In this document: positions 20,907-30,298 of the stretch, piece by piece
Layout: every line of letters begins with the position of its first letter
How positions within the stretch are numbered: the first letter of the stretch is position 1
The notes under the pieces: generated by a model
Databases searched by the model: none
The model's input: the letters and a program-made list of their open reading frames with translations, nothing else
What the model was told of the DNA's origin: nothing
Made by a program: the position numbers and the translations under genes
Assembly: GCF_001685355.1 (NCBI RefSeq)
Contig: NZ_CP016438.1
Location: 9,672,001 to 9,736,000, forward strand
Direction: 5' to 3'
DNA: 64,000 bases
DNA from: Streptomyces lincolnensis
Lineage (GTDB): Bacteria; Actinomycetota; Actinomycetes; Streptomycetales; Streptomycetaceae

Positions 20907-21446
20907 GTGATGGAGGACAACAATTCCCACGGGTTCCACGCCGGGCAGTCGGGACTGGTCGTCAGGGTCCCGGAGGCGGAACCCGCCGTGCGCGCCTGGC
21001 GTGAACGGCTCGATCCCTCGGCCCGCGCCGGTGTACCGGCCCACGTCACGGTGCTTTTTCCCTTCCTCGATGCCGACCGGATCGACCAGGACGTCCACGA
21101 CACCCTGGGCGAGGTGTTCGGCCGGCACCCGTCCTTCGAGGTCCGCTTCGAACGCTGCGGCCGCTTCCCCGGACTGCTGTATCTCGTCCCCGACCCGGAC
21201 ACCCCTTTCCGCGACCTCACCGAAGCGGTCGTCGAGCGGTGGCCGGACACCCCTCCCTACGGCGGGAAGTACGGTGACGCCGTCCCGCACCTGACCGTCG
21301 CCCAGGACCTCGACGAAGCGGCCGTGGAGCGGGCCGAGGCCGACCTGCTCAGCCGTCTCCCCGTCGGCACACGGGTCTCGGCGGTCGACCTGGTGGTCCA
21401 CGACGGAACACGGTGGCGGCTGCGGGCGTCCTTCGCGTTGCGATGA
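20907..21446 (+). CDS. 2'-5' RNA ligase family (2H phosphoesterase) protein
   Basis: Protein of 179 residues with the two HxT motifs of 2H phosphoesterases: AHVTVLFPF near residue 45 and PHLTVAQD near residue 130. Start is GTG at 20907 or ATG at 20910; the AGGAG is too close to choose between them. Members hydrolyse cyclic phosphodiester or ligate RNA ends; the role here is unknown. It follows the GH88 gene by 88 bases but is unlikely to belong to the sugar pathway. Confidence 0.85.
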   Translation: MMEDNNSHGFHAGQSGLVVRVPEAEPAVRAWRERLDPSARAGVPAHVTVLFPFLDADRIDQDVHDTLGEVFGRHPSFEVRFERCGRFPGLLYLVPDPDTPFRDLTEAVVERWPDTPPYGGKYGDAVPHLTVAQDLDEAAVERAEADLLSRLPVGTRVSAVDLVVHDGTRWRLRASFALR

Positions 21447-21461
21447 CCACCGGGCCCCGGA

Positions 21462-22736
21462 TCATCCCGTGATGGAGTCCAACTGCTCCGCAGCCGGACG
21501 CAGGGCCCACAGGTCGCCGCCGGGCGGTTCCTCCAGTGCCGGAACGGCCCGTCGCGCCCGCGCGTCTCCCGCGTCGGCCGCCGCGTGGACGATGTCCGTC
21601 GCCGCATACCGGTGGAATGCGAGCTCCGGATGCGGCCAGGCGGCGGCCCCCGTCGCGGCGGGCAGCAGATAGTCCACCGCCTTGAACAGGCTCTGCCCGT
21701 CCGGGCCCCGGTACCTCCACAGATCCACGCCGACGTGCCGGCCGATCGCCGCGAGCCGGGTGTAGGCGACCAGGTCGAAGGTGGAGTAGTGCCAGCTCCT
21801 GGTCCGGGTCAGCTCCTGGGGCTGGCTGCCGTCGGCGGCGATCTGCGGTGCGATGCGCCTGCTCCCGGCCGCGAGCACGGTGCGGCGGGCCAGGTCCCTG
21901 TCGCCCGTCGCGTGGGCGAGTCCGGCGAGCTGCATGTCGTAGAAGGTGCCGTGGTTGTTGGTGGCGGCGGCCTCCTGCCTGCCGAAGTCGCTGGTGACGA
22001 GCCAGTCGAGGAAGTCGCTGTTCCACCGCGCCATGGCGGTGCGGTCCCCTCCGGTCCAGCCAGGGGCGCCGGTCTCCAGGAGGGCGATCGCGTCGAGGAC
22101 GCCGGTGTACGACTGCGAGAAGTCGATGATGCCGATGGCGCGGCCCTCGTACTTGCAGGGGATGAACTGGGCGTGGTTCAGATGCGGGTTCATCCGCGTG
22201 GCCGGGGCCAGGAACCAGGTGCGCAGGACCTGCCCGGCCTTCTCGGCGTACCGCCGCTCGCCGGTGTAGTACCAGGCGAGGGAGAGGTCGTAGGCGGAGT
22301 CGAAGGTCTTCTCGACGTCCTGACGGTCGGTGCCGGAGTCGACCTCGGGATTGCGCTCGCCGTCGCGCTGCACGTACGGGCAGCCCCAGGGGTTGTCGGG
22401 GGCCGGGCTCTTCGAGGGCCACCAGTAGGGGGCCTGGCTGAGGTAGTCGTGGGGGTCGCCGCTGGGGGCGGGCCTCGGCTTGTCGACGACCGTCCAGGGG
22501 CCCTGATCAAGCCACCGGTCGGCGCGGGCCGTCAACTTCCCCACGGCTCGGCGCAGTCGGGGATCGCCGCGCTCCAGACGGGCCTTCGTCCGGTGCAGAC
22601 GGTCGCCGTCCAGGACGGTGGTGTGCGGGATGCGGGGCGCCGGCCGGTCCGCCGGCGCCGAGGCGGCGGGGACGGCGGCGGTGGCGAACACGGCCAGGGC
22701 CGCCAGGAACACGCCGAGGCCGGAGAGGGTGCTCAT
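21462..22736 (-). CDS. Secreted alginate-lyase-fold polysaccharide lyase
   Basis: Protein of 424 residues with a Sec-type signal (about 28 residues, ending ASA) and an (alpha/alpha) toroid of the alginate lyase family. Landmarks are DYLSQAPYWWPSKSP near residue 88, the active-site-like ATNNHGTFYDMQLAGLAH, and RTRSWHYSTFDLVAYTRLA. The exact uronic acid polymer (alginate, glucuronan or other) is not determined. Its ATG overlaps the stop of the upstream beta-helix gene (ATGA at 22733-22736), so the two are coupled. Its product would generate the unsaturated uronic ends that the nearby GH88 enzyme removes. Confidence 0.85.
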   Translation of the reverse strand: MSTLSGLGVFLAALAVFATAAVPAASAPADRPAPRIPHTTVLDGDRLHRTKARLERGDPRLRRAVGKLTARADRWLDQGPWTVVDKPRPAPSGDPHDYLSQAPYWWPSKSPAPDNPWGCPYVQRDGERNPEVDSGTDRQDVEKTFDSAYDLSLAWYYTGERRYAEKAGQVLRTWFLAPATRMNPHLNHAQFIPCKYEGRAIGIIDFSQSYTGVLDAIALLETGAPGWTGGDRTAMARWNSDFLDWLVTSDFGRQEAAATNNHGTFYDMQLAGLAHATGDRDLARRTVLAAGSRRIAPQIAADGSQPQELTRTRSWHYSTFDLVAYTRLAAIGRHVGVDLWRYRGPDGQSLFKAVDYLLPAATGAAAWPHPELAFHRYAATDIVHAAADAGDARARRAVPALEEPPGGDLWALRPAAEQLDSITG

Positions 22737-24418
22737 GAGGCACGTCCGTCCAAGTACGTGAACGCGTGGCGCTGGGCGTCGTACAGGTTCCGCGGCCGTA
22801 CCGCGTCCGGCCTGCCGTACAGCTCCAGGCGGGTGTGCAGATCGCCCGTGAAATCGGGGACGTCGATCTGGTCGAACTCCCGGACCTCGTCGATGCCGAC
22901 GGTCGCGGAGTACGGCGCCAGCCCGTCGATCCTGACCAGGCCCGCCCGGCCGTTGGTGACGCGGATGTTCCAGTGCGTGAACCGGGCGCCGAACAGCGGG
23001 CCGGCGCCGGCGTCGCCGCCGTGGCGGCCGGTGTTGTTGACGGTGATGTCCGTGCGGACGTTGGCGAAGGGCAGACCGCGATGGCTGTCGAAGGTGCCCA
23101 TCCGCATGGTGCCGCGCGACCAGACGTTGTACGAGGACAGGCCCTCGACGTTGATGCCGTGCAGTTGGGTGTTCGGGGGAGCGGGGCTGGTGCGCTCCTC
23201 GACGGTGAAGTCCTCGACGAGGTTGTCGTGCGACCCCTCCCGGCAGAAATAGGGGTGGTGCGAGCCGCGGCCCGCCACGCGGGTCCGGCGCAGCGTGCAC
23301 GCGGAGGCGGCCACGAGGCCGAAGCCGTTGTCGACGTGGCGGACGGTCACGTCGTCGACCCAGCAGTCGTAGGCGCACTGGAGGACGACGCCGTTGTGTC
23401 CCTTGTCCAGCAGGTGTGGCTGCTGCGGGGTCTCGGGCGCCTCCAGGGTCAGGCCCTCGACACCGGCGCTCGTCAACTCCGGTACGTGGGTGGTCAGTCG
23501 GGGATCCCATTCCGGGCGCAGGTCGAGCGGGAGGGGGCGTTCGAGGGTGACGTTCCGGCCGCGGACCCCGGTGATGCGGACGGGCCATTCGTAGGGGACG
23601 TACGAGGTCAGTTTCGTCTTGTCGTCCCAGACGTAGGCGGCCGGTCCCGGGCCGTCGCCGCACATGTGCTGGAGGAGGGTGTGGTCGGCGTCGTCGGTGA
23701 GCCGCAGCAGGACCAGGGCGCCCGTGCGCAGCGATGAGGCGTCGGCGACCCGCACCGTCCAGGAGCCCTGTCGCGCCGGGGCGAGCGGTGTGAGCGTCCG
23801 CCACTGGTCGCGCCGGTTGCCCGTCCAGCCCTCGAAGGGCCAGGCCTTCGCCCTGATCGCGGCGACGAGCGAGGTCCAACGGGCCTCGGGGGCCAGCCAG
23901 ATGAGACCGCCCGCCCACGACCAGCCTGACTTGTCGCCGCCGTAGCGGGAGCCGTACGCGCCGATCAGTTCGGTGAGGTTCCGCGTCGCGTACAGCGTCG
24001 TACGGCCGCTGCCGGCGCCCCTGAGGACCACGTTCGAGTGGCCCACGCGGATCACGTCGTCGATGCGGAACGTGCCCGGCGGGAGGGTGACCGTACCGCC
24101 TCCGGCCCGGCCGGCGGCGGCGAGGGCGCGGTTGATGGCGGGAGCGGAGTCGGTTCTGCCGTCTGCCACGGCGCCGAAGTCGCGTACGTCGGCGAAGACC
24201 CGGGGGCGGGACAGGCGGGTGGCTCCGCCGCGGCAGCCGGCTCGGCCGATGTACGGGATCTGCGGGTGAGTGAACGGGGTGCGGTTGAACTCCCGCCACA
24301 GGAGCGGGACGTCGGCCCTCGCGGCAACCGGGCCGACCGCCGCCGCGGAACCGGCGCCCGCCACCACGGCGACAGCGCTGCCCAGCAAGGTTCGCCTGGT
24401 CACGGTCCCGACAGTCAT
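22733..24418 (-). CDS. Exported right-handed beta-helix protein (pectate-lyase-3/GH28-like)
   Basis: Protein of about 561 residues from the ATG at 24418; an ATG two codons upstream (24424) is equally possible and no clear ribosome binding site decides. It has a Tat-like signal (VTRRTLLGSAVAVVAGAG). A Pectate_lyase_3-type repeat start follows: VRDFGAVADGRTDSAPAINR and GTVTLPPGTFRIDD. Beta-helix coils continue through CWVDDVTVRHVDNGFGLV and HDNLVEDFTVEERTS. It may be a uronan-cleaving enzyme or an epimerase; no catalytic set is certain. First gene of a two-gene unit with the lyase, divergent from the mycothiol dehydrogenase gene. Confidence 0.78.
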   Translation of the reverse strand: MTVGTVTRRTLLGSAVAVVAGAGSAAAVGPVAARADVPLLWREFNRTPFTHPQIPYIGRAGCRGGATRLSRPRVFADVRDFGAVADGRTDSAPAINRALAAAGRAGGGTVTLPPGTFRIDDVIRVGHSNVVLRGAGSGRTTLYATRNLTELIGAYGSRYGGDKSGWSWAGGLIWLAPEARWTSLVAAIRAKAWPFEGWTGNRRDQWRTLTPLAPARQGSWTVRVADASSLRTGALVLLRLTDDADHTLLQHMCGDGPGPAAYVWDDKTKLTSYVPYEWPVRITGVRGRNVTLERPLPLDLRPEWDPRLTTHVPELTSAGVEGLTLEAPETPQQPHLLDKGHNGVVLQCAYDCWVDDVTVRHVDNGFGLVAASACTLRRTRVAGRGSHHPYFCREGSHDNLVEDFTVEERTSPAPPNTQLHGINVEGLSSYNVWSRGTMRMGTFDSHRGLPFANVRTDITVNNTGRHGGDAGAGPLFGARFTHWNIRVTNGRAGLVRIDGLAPYSATVGIDEVREFDQIDVPDFTGDLHTRLELYGRPDAVRPRNLYDAQRHAFTYLDGRAS

Positions 24419-24723
24419 GCTCATGTCATTCCGGTGCGCGACGGCACCGGTGCGCGCGTCTCTCATGCCCGTACGCCCTTCCATGGGTGAGTCATGGATA
24501 TGAACGACGTTCAGGTGTGCGTTGACGGGTGAGCATGCCACGGCCCTCCGGAGCATGAAAGAGGTTGTGCGGGTTTTGTTGGTTCGGACCATTGTGGCGG
24601 GAGGCTCGCGTGTCTCGCAGGCTCCTTGACCGCCGGTCGGCACTCCATGATGCTGAGTTGCGACAGGTGAGGTGTGTGCCGTAATAGGCAACATCCAAGT
24701 CCCGTACCAGCCGAGGAGTGACC

Positions 24724-25809
24724 ATGTCGCACCAGGTCCGTGCTGTCGTCGCGCGAGGGAAGGGCGCCCCCGTCGGTCTCGAAACGATCGTCGTGCCCGA
24801 TCCGGGCCCGGGCGAGGCGCTGGTGAAGATCGAGGCATGCGGGGTCTGCCACACCGACCTGCACTACCGCGAGGGCGGCATCGGTGACGACTTCCCCTTC
24901 CTCCTGGGCCACGAGGCCGCCGGTGTCGTGGAGGCGGTGGGGCAGGGGGTGAGCGATGTCGCCCCCGGTGACTTCGTGATCCTCAACTGGCGTGCCGTGT
25001 GCGGCCAGTGCCGGGCCTGCCTCCGGGGCCGCCCCTGGTACTGCTTCGCCACGCACAATGCCACGCAGAAGATGACTCTGCTGGACGGTACGGAGCTGTC
25101 GCCGGCGCTGGGGATCGGTGCGTTCGCGGAGAAGACGCTGGTCGCGGCCGGGCAGTGCACCAAGGTCGATCCGACGGTCGCTCCGCAGGTGGCGGGCCTG
25201 CTCGGCTGCGGGGTGATGGCCGGGATCGGGGCCGCGATCAACACCGGCAATGTCGGGCGGGGGGACACGGTCGCGGTCATCGGCTGCGGCGGCGTCGGTG
25301 CGGCGGCGATCGTCGGGTCGCACCTGGCCGGAGCGGCGAAGGTCATCGCCGTGGACATCGACACCCGCAAACTCGACACCGCCGAGAAACTGGGCGCCAC
25401 CCACACGGTCAACTCGCGCCAGACCGATCCGGTCGAGGCGATCCGCGAGCTGACCGGCGGTTTCGGTGCCGATGTGGTCATCGAGGCGGTGGGCCGTCCG
25501 GAGACGTACAAGCAGGCCTTCTACGCCCGCGACCTGGCCGGCACGGTCGTCCTGGTCGGTGTGCCGACTCCGGAGATGAAGCTCGAACTGCCGCTGCTGG
25601 ACGTCTTCGGCCGCGGTGGAGCGCTGAAGTCCTCCTGGTACGGCGACTGCCTGCCCTCCCGCGACTTCCCCATGCTCATCGACCTCTATCTCCAGGGCCG
25701 GCTGAATCTGGACGTCTTCGTCTCGGAGACCATCGCGCTGGACGAGGTCGAGAAGGCCTTCGAGCGCATGCACCACGGCGATGTGCTGCGCTCGGTGGTG
25801 GTCCTGTGA
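24724..25809 (+). CDS. S-(hydroxymethyl)mycothiol dehydrogenase (Zn/NAD-dependent)
   Basis: Medium-chain alcohol dehydrogenase of 361 residues. The start at 24724 has GAGGAG six bases upstream. The catalytic zinc site is [15 protein letters not shown] with GHEAAG. The structural zinc cluster is [15 protein letters not shown]. The Rossmann motif is [14 protein letters not shown], followed by VDIDTRK. The N-terminus [17 protein letters not shown] matches the mycothiol-dependent formaldehyde dehydrogenases of actinobacteria (MscR/AdhE2 type). It oxidises the formaldehyde-mycothiol adduct. Its stop overlaps the GTG of the MBL hydrolase gene. Confidence 0.9.
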   Translation: MSHQVRAVVARGKGAPVGLETIVVPDPGPGEALVKIEACGVCHTDLHYREGGIGDDFPFLLGHEAAGVVEAVGQGVSDVAPGDFVILNWRAVCGQCRACLRGRPWYCFATHNATQKMTLLDGTELSPALGIGAFAEKTLVAAGQCTKVDPTVAPQVAGLLGCGVMAGIGAAINTGNVGRGDTVAVIGCGGVGAAAIVGSHLAGAAKVIAVDIDTRKLDTAEKLGATHTVNSRQTDPVEAIRELTGGFGADVVIEAVGRPETYKQAFYARDLAGTVVLVGVPTPEMKLELPLLDVFGRGGALKSSWYGDCLPSRDFPMLIDLYLQGRLNLDVFVSETIALDEVEKAFERMHHGDVLRSVVVL

Positions 25810-26441
25810 CGGCCGGCGCCCGGATCGGGCATCTGGTCACCTCCGGTCAGTTCAGTCTCGACGGCGGCACCTGGGACGTCGACAACAACGTCTGGATCGT
25901 CGGCGACGACCACGAGGCGATCGTCATCGACGCCGCCCACGACGCCGACGCCATCGCCGAGGCCGTCGGCGACCGCCGGCTCACGGCCATCATCTGCACC
26001 CACGCCCACAACGACCACATCGACGCCGCCCCCGCACTCGCCGCACGCACCGGCGCCCCGATCCTGCTCCACGGCGACGATCTGCCCCTGTGGAAGCAGA
26101 CCCACCCCGACCGGATGCCCGACGGCGAGCTGGCCGACGGCCAGGTAGTTACGGTGGCCGGCATCGAGCTGACCGTCCTGCACACCCCCGGCCACGCTCC
26201 CGGCGCGGTGTGCCTGCACGCCCCGGCCCTGACGGCTCTGTTCAGTGGAGACACGCTCTTCGCCGGCGGCCCGGGGGCCACGGGACGGTCGTACAGCGAC
26301 TTCCCGACCATCGTCGCCTCCATCCGGGACCGTCTGCTGACGCTGCCGGGCGAGACCGTCGTCCACACCGGGCACGGGGAGACGACCACCGTCTCCGCGG
26401 AGGCTCCGCAGCTCGGGGAATGGGTCGACCGAGGCTACTGA
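25806..26441 (+). CDS. MBL-fold metallo-hydrolase paired with the mycothiol dehydrogenase
   Basis: Protein of 211 residues starting at GTG 25806, overlapping the dehydrogenase stop (GTGA). The metallo-beta-lactamase motif THAHNDH sits near residue 63. The later metal ligands are in [16 protein letters not shown] and HTGHG, in glyoxalase-II-like order. In actinobacteria this gene follows S-(hydroxymethyl)mycothiol dehydrogenase, and it likely hydrolyses the S-formylmycothiol product to formate and mycothiol. That step is inference from context. Confidence 0.88.
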   Translation: MTAGARIGHLVTSGQFSLDGGTWDVDNNVWIVGDDHEAIVIDAAHDADAIAEAVGDRRLTAIICTHAHNDHIDAAPALAARTGAPILLHGDDLPLWKQTHPDRMPDGELADGQVVTVAGIELTVLHTPGHAPGAVCLHAPALTALFSGDTLFAGGPGATGRSYSDFPTIVASIRDRLLTLPGETVVHTGHGETTTVSAEAPQLGEWVDRGY

Positions 26442-26596
26442 GGACGGCCCGAGGGGGTGCTTCGCGTGGCGCCCGGGCCGCCTGTTTGCGCAGGTGGTTC
26501 GGGCGCTTCGTGCTGCCTGGAGGGCAGGCGGACGACCGCTCGGAACCGGACCTTGTGACGCCTTGACAACGCTTCGGAGCCGCCCTCAGACTGGCG

Positions 26597-26627
26597 TTGC
26601 GCTTACCGCAATCCGTTCCGCTATACG
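26597..26627 (+). promoter_or_regulatory. Candidate promoter of the Rieske oxygenase operon
   Basis: TTGCGC (26597-26602) and CTATAC (26621-26626) are 18 bases apart and end 14 bases before the first ATG. The CTATACGC octamer also occurs just outside the iclR start (30306-30313), which could reflect a shared regulator site. Support is weak. Confidence 0.35.
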
Positions 26628-26639
26628 CACCGAGGTGTC

Positions 26640-27002
26640 ATGATGATTCCCGCGTGCCGTCTCTCGGATCTCCCGCGAGGCGAGGCCTACCGGCTCGACA
26701 TCGATCCGCCGGTCTCGGTGTTCCACACCGACGACGGCGAGATCTTCGCCATCGACGACACCTGCACCCACCAGGACGCCTCGCTCGCCGACGGCTGGCT
26801 GGAGGGCTGCGAGGTGGAATGCCCGCTGCATTCCTCGAAGTTCGACCTGAGGACCGGAGCGGTCGACGCCCCGCCGGCCAAGCTCCCCGTGCGCACGCAC
26901 GAGGTGCTGGTCGAGGACGGCACGATCTACGTCCGGCTGTCCACGGACGCCCCCAACCTGCCGCCGTGCATCGCGGCCCGGCTCGCCGGGGGAGTCACGT
27001 GA
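26640..27002 (+). CDS. Rieske-type [2Fe-2S] ferredoxin of an oxygenase system
   Basis: Protein of 120 residues with the Rieske cluster ligands CTH (in DDTCTHQDASLADG) and CPLH (in CEVECPLHSSKFD), 18 residues apart. This is a BphF-type soluble ferredoxin that passes electrons from the reductase to the terminal oxygenase. The ATG at 26640 is followed by a second ATG at 26643; the GAGG at 26632-26635 suits the second slightly better. Its stop overlaps the GTG of the reductase gene. Confidence 0.92.
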   Translation: MMIPACRLSDLPRGEAYRLDIDPPVSVFHTDDGEIFAIDDTCTHQDASLADGWLEGCEVECPLHSSKFDLRTGAVDAPPAKLPVRTHEVLVEDGTIYVRLSTDAPNLPPCIAARLAGGVT

Positions 27003-28159
27003 GGACGGTGGCCGTGGTGGGAGCCTCGCTGGCCGGACTGTCGGCGGCGCGCTCACTGCGGAAACGGGGCTACGACGGGCGGCTCGTCGTCATCGGGGAC
27101 GAGCCGCACCGCCCGTACGACAGGCCCCCGTTGTCCAAGGAGTTCCTCGCCGGCACCATCGGCGAAGGGGACCTCGCGCTGGAGACGGACGACGAGGACC
27201 TGCGCGCGGAGTGGCTGCTCGGCAGCCGCGCCACCGGCTTCGACCGCGCGGCCCGTGCCGTCCGCCTCGCCGACGGCCGGGAGGTCCGCGCCGACGGCTT
27301 CGTCCTCGCGACCGGCGCCGCGGCACGCATCCTGCCCGGCGCCGACGGCCTGGCAGGCGTGCACACCCTGCGCACCCTGGACGACGCCCGCGCCCTGCGG
27401 GACGAACTCGCCCTCGGCGGCCGGCTGGTGGTGATCGGCGGCGGGTTCATCGGAGCCGAGGTCGCCTCCACCGCCTACGCGCTCGGACTCGACGTGACGG
27501 TGATCGAGGTGGCCCCGACACCGCTGGCCGCCTCGCTCGGCCCGACCATGGGCTCCATCGTCTCCGGCCTCCATACCGACCACGGCGTACGACTGCGGTG
27601 CGGTGTGGGTGTCAAGGGGCTGAGCGGCGAGCACCGGGTGGACGCCGTCCTGCTGGAGGACGGCAGCACCGTCCCCGCCGACATCGTGGTCGTCGGGGTC
27701 GGCGCGCGCCCGTGCGTCGAGTGGCTGGAAGGATCCGGCATCGCGCTCGACGACGGGGTCGTGTGCGGTGCGGACGGCCGGACCAGCCTCGGCGGGGTGG
27801 TCGCCGTCGGCGACTGCGCCAACTGGTACGACCCGCGCGCGGGCCGGCATCGCCGTGTCGAGCACTGGACCGGCGCGCGGGAGCGGCCCGACGCGGCCGT
27901 CGCGGCCCTGCTGTCCTGGGGCGAGTCGGAACCGGGCGTGCCCAAGCCGCCGTACTTCTGGTCGGACCAGTACGGCGTGAAGATCCAGTTCGCCGGCCAC
28001 GCGGCCCGCGCCGACAGCGTGACGGTCGAGGAAGGCAGCCCGGACGAGCGCAACGTCCTGGCCGTCTACCGGCGTGCCGGCCGCCCGGTCGCCGTGCTCG
28101 GGATGAACCAGCCCCGGCTGTTCACCCGCTGGCGCAAGCACCTCGCCGTCGCGGCCTGA
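26999..28159 (+). CDS. FAD-dependent ferredoxin reductase (BphA4 type)
   Basis: Protein of 386 residues starting at GTG 26999 with a GGGGGAG ribosome binding site inside the ferredoxin gene. The FAD dinucleotide-binding motif VVGASLAGLSAARSL is at residues 6-20. The NAD-binding motif LVVIGGGFIGAEVASTA lies near residue 143. The second FAD motif is GGVVAVGDCANWYD. The C-terminal reductase domain includes PPYFWSDQYGVKIQFAGHA. It transfers NADH electrons to the adjacent ferredoxin. Confidence 0.94.
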   Translation: MRTVAVVGASLAGLSAARSLRKRGYDGRLVVIGDEPHRPYDRPPLSKEFLAGTIGEGDLALETDDEDLRAEWLLGSRATGFDRAARAVRLADGREVRADGFVLATGAAARILPGADGLAGVHTLRTLDDARALRDELALGGRLVVIGGGFIGAEVASTAYALGLDVTVIEVAPTPLAASLGPTMGSIVSGLHTDHGVRLRCGVGVKGLSGEHRVDAVLLEDGSTVPADIVVVGVGARPCVEWLEGSGIALDDGVVCGADGRTSLGGVVAVGDCANWYDPRAGRHRRVEHWTGARERPDAAVAALLSWGESEPGVPKPPYFWSDQYGVKIQFAGHAARADSVTVEEGSPDERNVLAVYRRAGRPVAVLGMNQPRLFTRWRKHLAVAA

Positions 28160-28344
28160 GCCGTCGCCGAGTCCTCGATTACCGGGGCAGTCCCAGCTGC
28201 CGTGACCGCCCCACACCGCTCATCAGTGCTTCCACGCCCTGGCCGTCCCGTGGCCCCCCGGCGTCGCTCCACCCACAACGCCGTCCGGAGTCGCTCTTCC
28301 CGGCGCGTGAATACCCCGCCACGACGTTCCCCGAGGAGTGCACC

Positions 28345-29496
28345 GTGACCTCGACCAGCCTGCCGGACAGCCTGATCGCCACCCTCCCCGGCGTCTCCTA
28401 CACCGACCCCGGGATCTTCGCCCAGGAGCAGGAGCGCATCTTCGAGACCATGTGGTTCTGCGTCGCCCGCGCGGCCGACCTGGCCACACCGGGCGCCTTC
28501 CGGACCGTCGACGTGGGCCGCGAGAGCATCCTGGTCACCCGCGCCCGCGACCAGTCGATCCGCGCCTACTTCAACGTCTGCCGGCACCGCGGCGCCAGGC
28601 TGTGCACCGAGGAGTCCGGCGAGGTCAAGCGTGCCTTCCAATGCCCGTACCACGCCTGGACGTACGACCTGAACGGCAAACTCGTCGCCGCCCCCAACCT
28701 CACCAAGATGCCCGACGTCGGCCGCACCGAGTACGGCCTGGTGAGCGTGGCCACCCGCGAATGGCTCGGCTACGTCTGGGTCTGCCTGGCCGAGAACCCG
28801 CCCCCCTTCGAGGAGGAGGTGATCGGTGACGTCGTCGGCCGCCTGGGGGACGTCGAGTCGATCGAGCGCTACGACATCGACCGCCTCTCGGTCGGACGGC
28901 GGATCGTCTACGACGTCAGGGCGAACTGGAAGCTCATCATCGAGAACTTCATGGAGTGCTACCACTGCGCCACCATCCACCCCGAACTGACGGAGGTGCT
29001 GCCGGAGTTCGCCGACGGATACGCGGCACAGTTCTACGTCGGCCACGGCGCCGAGTTCGGCGAGGAGGTCCAGGGATTCACCGTGGACGGCTCCGAGGGA
29101 CTGGACCGCATACCCGGTGTCTCACAGGAGCAGGACCGCCGTTACTACGCGATCACCGTCCGGCCGCAGGTCTTCATCAACCTCGTGCCCGACCACGTGA
29201 TCTTCCACCGCATGTACCCGCTGGCCGTCGACCGCACCGTCGTCGAGTGCGACTGGCTCTACCTCCCGCACGTCGTCGACGGCGGCAAGGACGTCAGCCG
29301 GTCCGTGGAACTCTTCGACCGGGTCAACCGGCAGGACTTCGAGGCCTGCGAGCGCACCCAGCCCGGCATGAGTTCCCGCCTCTACGCCAAGGGAGGCGTC
29401 CTGGTGCCCAGCGAGCACCACATCGGTGCCTTCCACGACTGGGTCACCGAGCGTCTGGGCGCTCGTCCGCAGCAGGAGCGGCACATGGGCGTGTAG
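28345..29496 (+). CDS. Rieske non-haem iron oxygenase, terminal (alpha) subunit
   Basis: Protein of 383 residues from the GTG at 28345, seven bases after GAGGAG. The Rieske site is FNVCRHRGARLC with CPYHAWTYDLNGK. The mononuclear iron site is NFMECYHCATIHPEL (two His) with a later acidic ligand near NRQDFEACE. The closest recognisable group is the choline/glycine-betaine monooxygenase and stachydrine demethylase branch, not the classical aromatic dioxygenases. With the formaldehyde-mycothiol pathway upstream, an N- or O-demethylase is the best guess. It converges with the IclR gene, four bases apart. Confidence 0.88.
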   Translation: MTSTSLPDSLIATLPGVSYTDPGIFAQEQERIFETMWFCVARAADLATPGAFRTVDVGRESILVTRARDQSIRAYFNVCRHRGARLCTEESGEVKRAFQCPYHAWTYDLNGKLVAAPNLTKMPDVGRTEYGLVSVATREWLGYVWVCLAENPPPFEEEVIGDVVGRLGDVESIERYDIDRLSVGRRIVYDVRANWKLIIENFMECYHCATIHPELTEVLPEFADGYAAQFYVGHGAEFGEEVQGFTVDGSEGLDRIPGVSQEQDRRYYAITVRPQVFINLVPDHVIFHRMYPLAVDRTVVECDWLYLPHVVDGGKDVSRSVELFDRVNRQDFEACERTQPGMSSRLYAKGGVLVPSEHHIGAFHDWVTERLGARPQQERHMGV

Positions 29497-29500
29497 GCAT

Positions 29501-30298
29501 TCAGCCCAGGTAGCCCATCCGGTGGCTGATCTCGTCCGCGCCCTTGCGCAGCACCGGGGCGAGTTCGTGCAGGCGCTCCTCGGTGAGCCGGTACGAGGGG
29601 CCGGATGCGCTGAGCGCCGCGACGACGTCGCCTTCCCGGTTGCGAATCGGGGCGGCCATGGCGTGCAGCCCGAGCTCCAACTCCTCCCGGGCCCAGGCGT
29701 AGCCGTGCTCCCGGGCCTCGGCGAGGTTCTTCTCCAGCTTCGCCCGCGCGGTGATGGTGTGCGGGGTGACCTTCTTCAGACCGGCCTCGGAGAGCAGCGT
29801 GGCGCGGTCCTTCGCGGGCAGGTGGGCCAGCAGGATCTTGCCGCTGGAGGTGGCGTGCAACGGGGTCAGCTGGCCGACCCAGTTCTGCGCCGTGATGGCA
29901 CCCGGGCCGCGTACCTGGTAGAGGTTGACCGCGTAGTGCTCCTGAAGGACGGCGATGTTGACCGTCTCGCCGATCTCCTCGGCCAGCCCTTCGCACACCG
30001 GGCGGCCCTGCTGGGTGATGTCGATGCGCCCGGTCACCGCACCGGCCAGACGCACGATGCCGAACCCCAGCCGGTACTTGCCGCGCTCGCCCGCCTGCTC
30101 CACCAGCCCCCGCGCCTCCAGCGCGCCGAGGAGCCGGAAAGCGGTGGATTTGTGAACATCGATCTCGGCCGCCACCTCGCTGACGCCCGCCTCGCCTCGC
30201 TGGGCCAGGATCTCCATGACGCTGATGGCACGGTCGACCGACTGCACTCCGCCGGCCTGTGACGTGGACGCTTCTGAGTCAGGACTGTAGTTGCTCAC
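29501..30298 (-). CDS. IclR-family transcriptional regulator
   Basis: Protein of 265 residues from a GTG at 30298 (MSNYSPDSEAS). The N-terminal winged helix is SVDRAISVMEILAQRGEAGV followed by HKSTAFRLLGALEARGLVEQ. The IclR effector domain includes GQLTPLHATSSGKILLAHLP and LGLHAMAAPIRNREGDVVAALS. IclR regulators often control catabolism of aromatic and small quaternary compounds, which fits the convergent Rieske oxygenase operon. No clear ribosome binding site precedes the chosen GTG, so the N-terminus is less certain than the rest. Confidence 0.9.
   Translation of the reverse strand: MSNYSPDSEASTSQAGGVQSVDRAISVMEILAQRGEAGVSEVAAEIDVHKSTAFRLLGALEARGLVEQAGERGKYRLGFGIVRLAGAVTGRIDITQQGRPVCEGLAEEIGETVNIAVLQEHYAVNLYQVRGPGAITAQNWVGQLTPLHATSSGKILLAHLPAKDRATLLSEAGLKKVTPHTITARAKLEKNLAEAREHGYAWAREELELGLHAMAAPIRNREGDVVAALSASGPSYRLTEERLHELAPVLRKGADEISHRMGYLG

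Noticed and set aside
15320..21250. Very long open frame (1976 codons) on the minus strand
   Set aside because: It is antisense to four well-supported genes (GH95-like, GH97, GH88, RNA ligase family) and is only Gly/Arg/Val-rich shadow sequence caused by high GC.
26563..26591. Second promoter for the Rieske operon (TTGACA at 26563)
   Set aside because: The -35 box is perfect but the matching -10 (TCAGAC) at 17 bases is poor.
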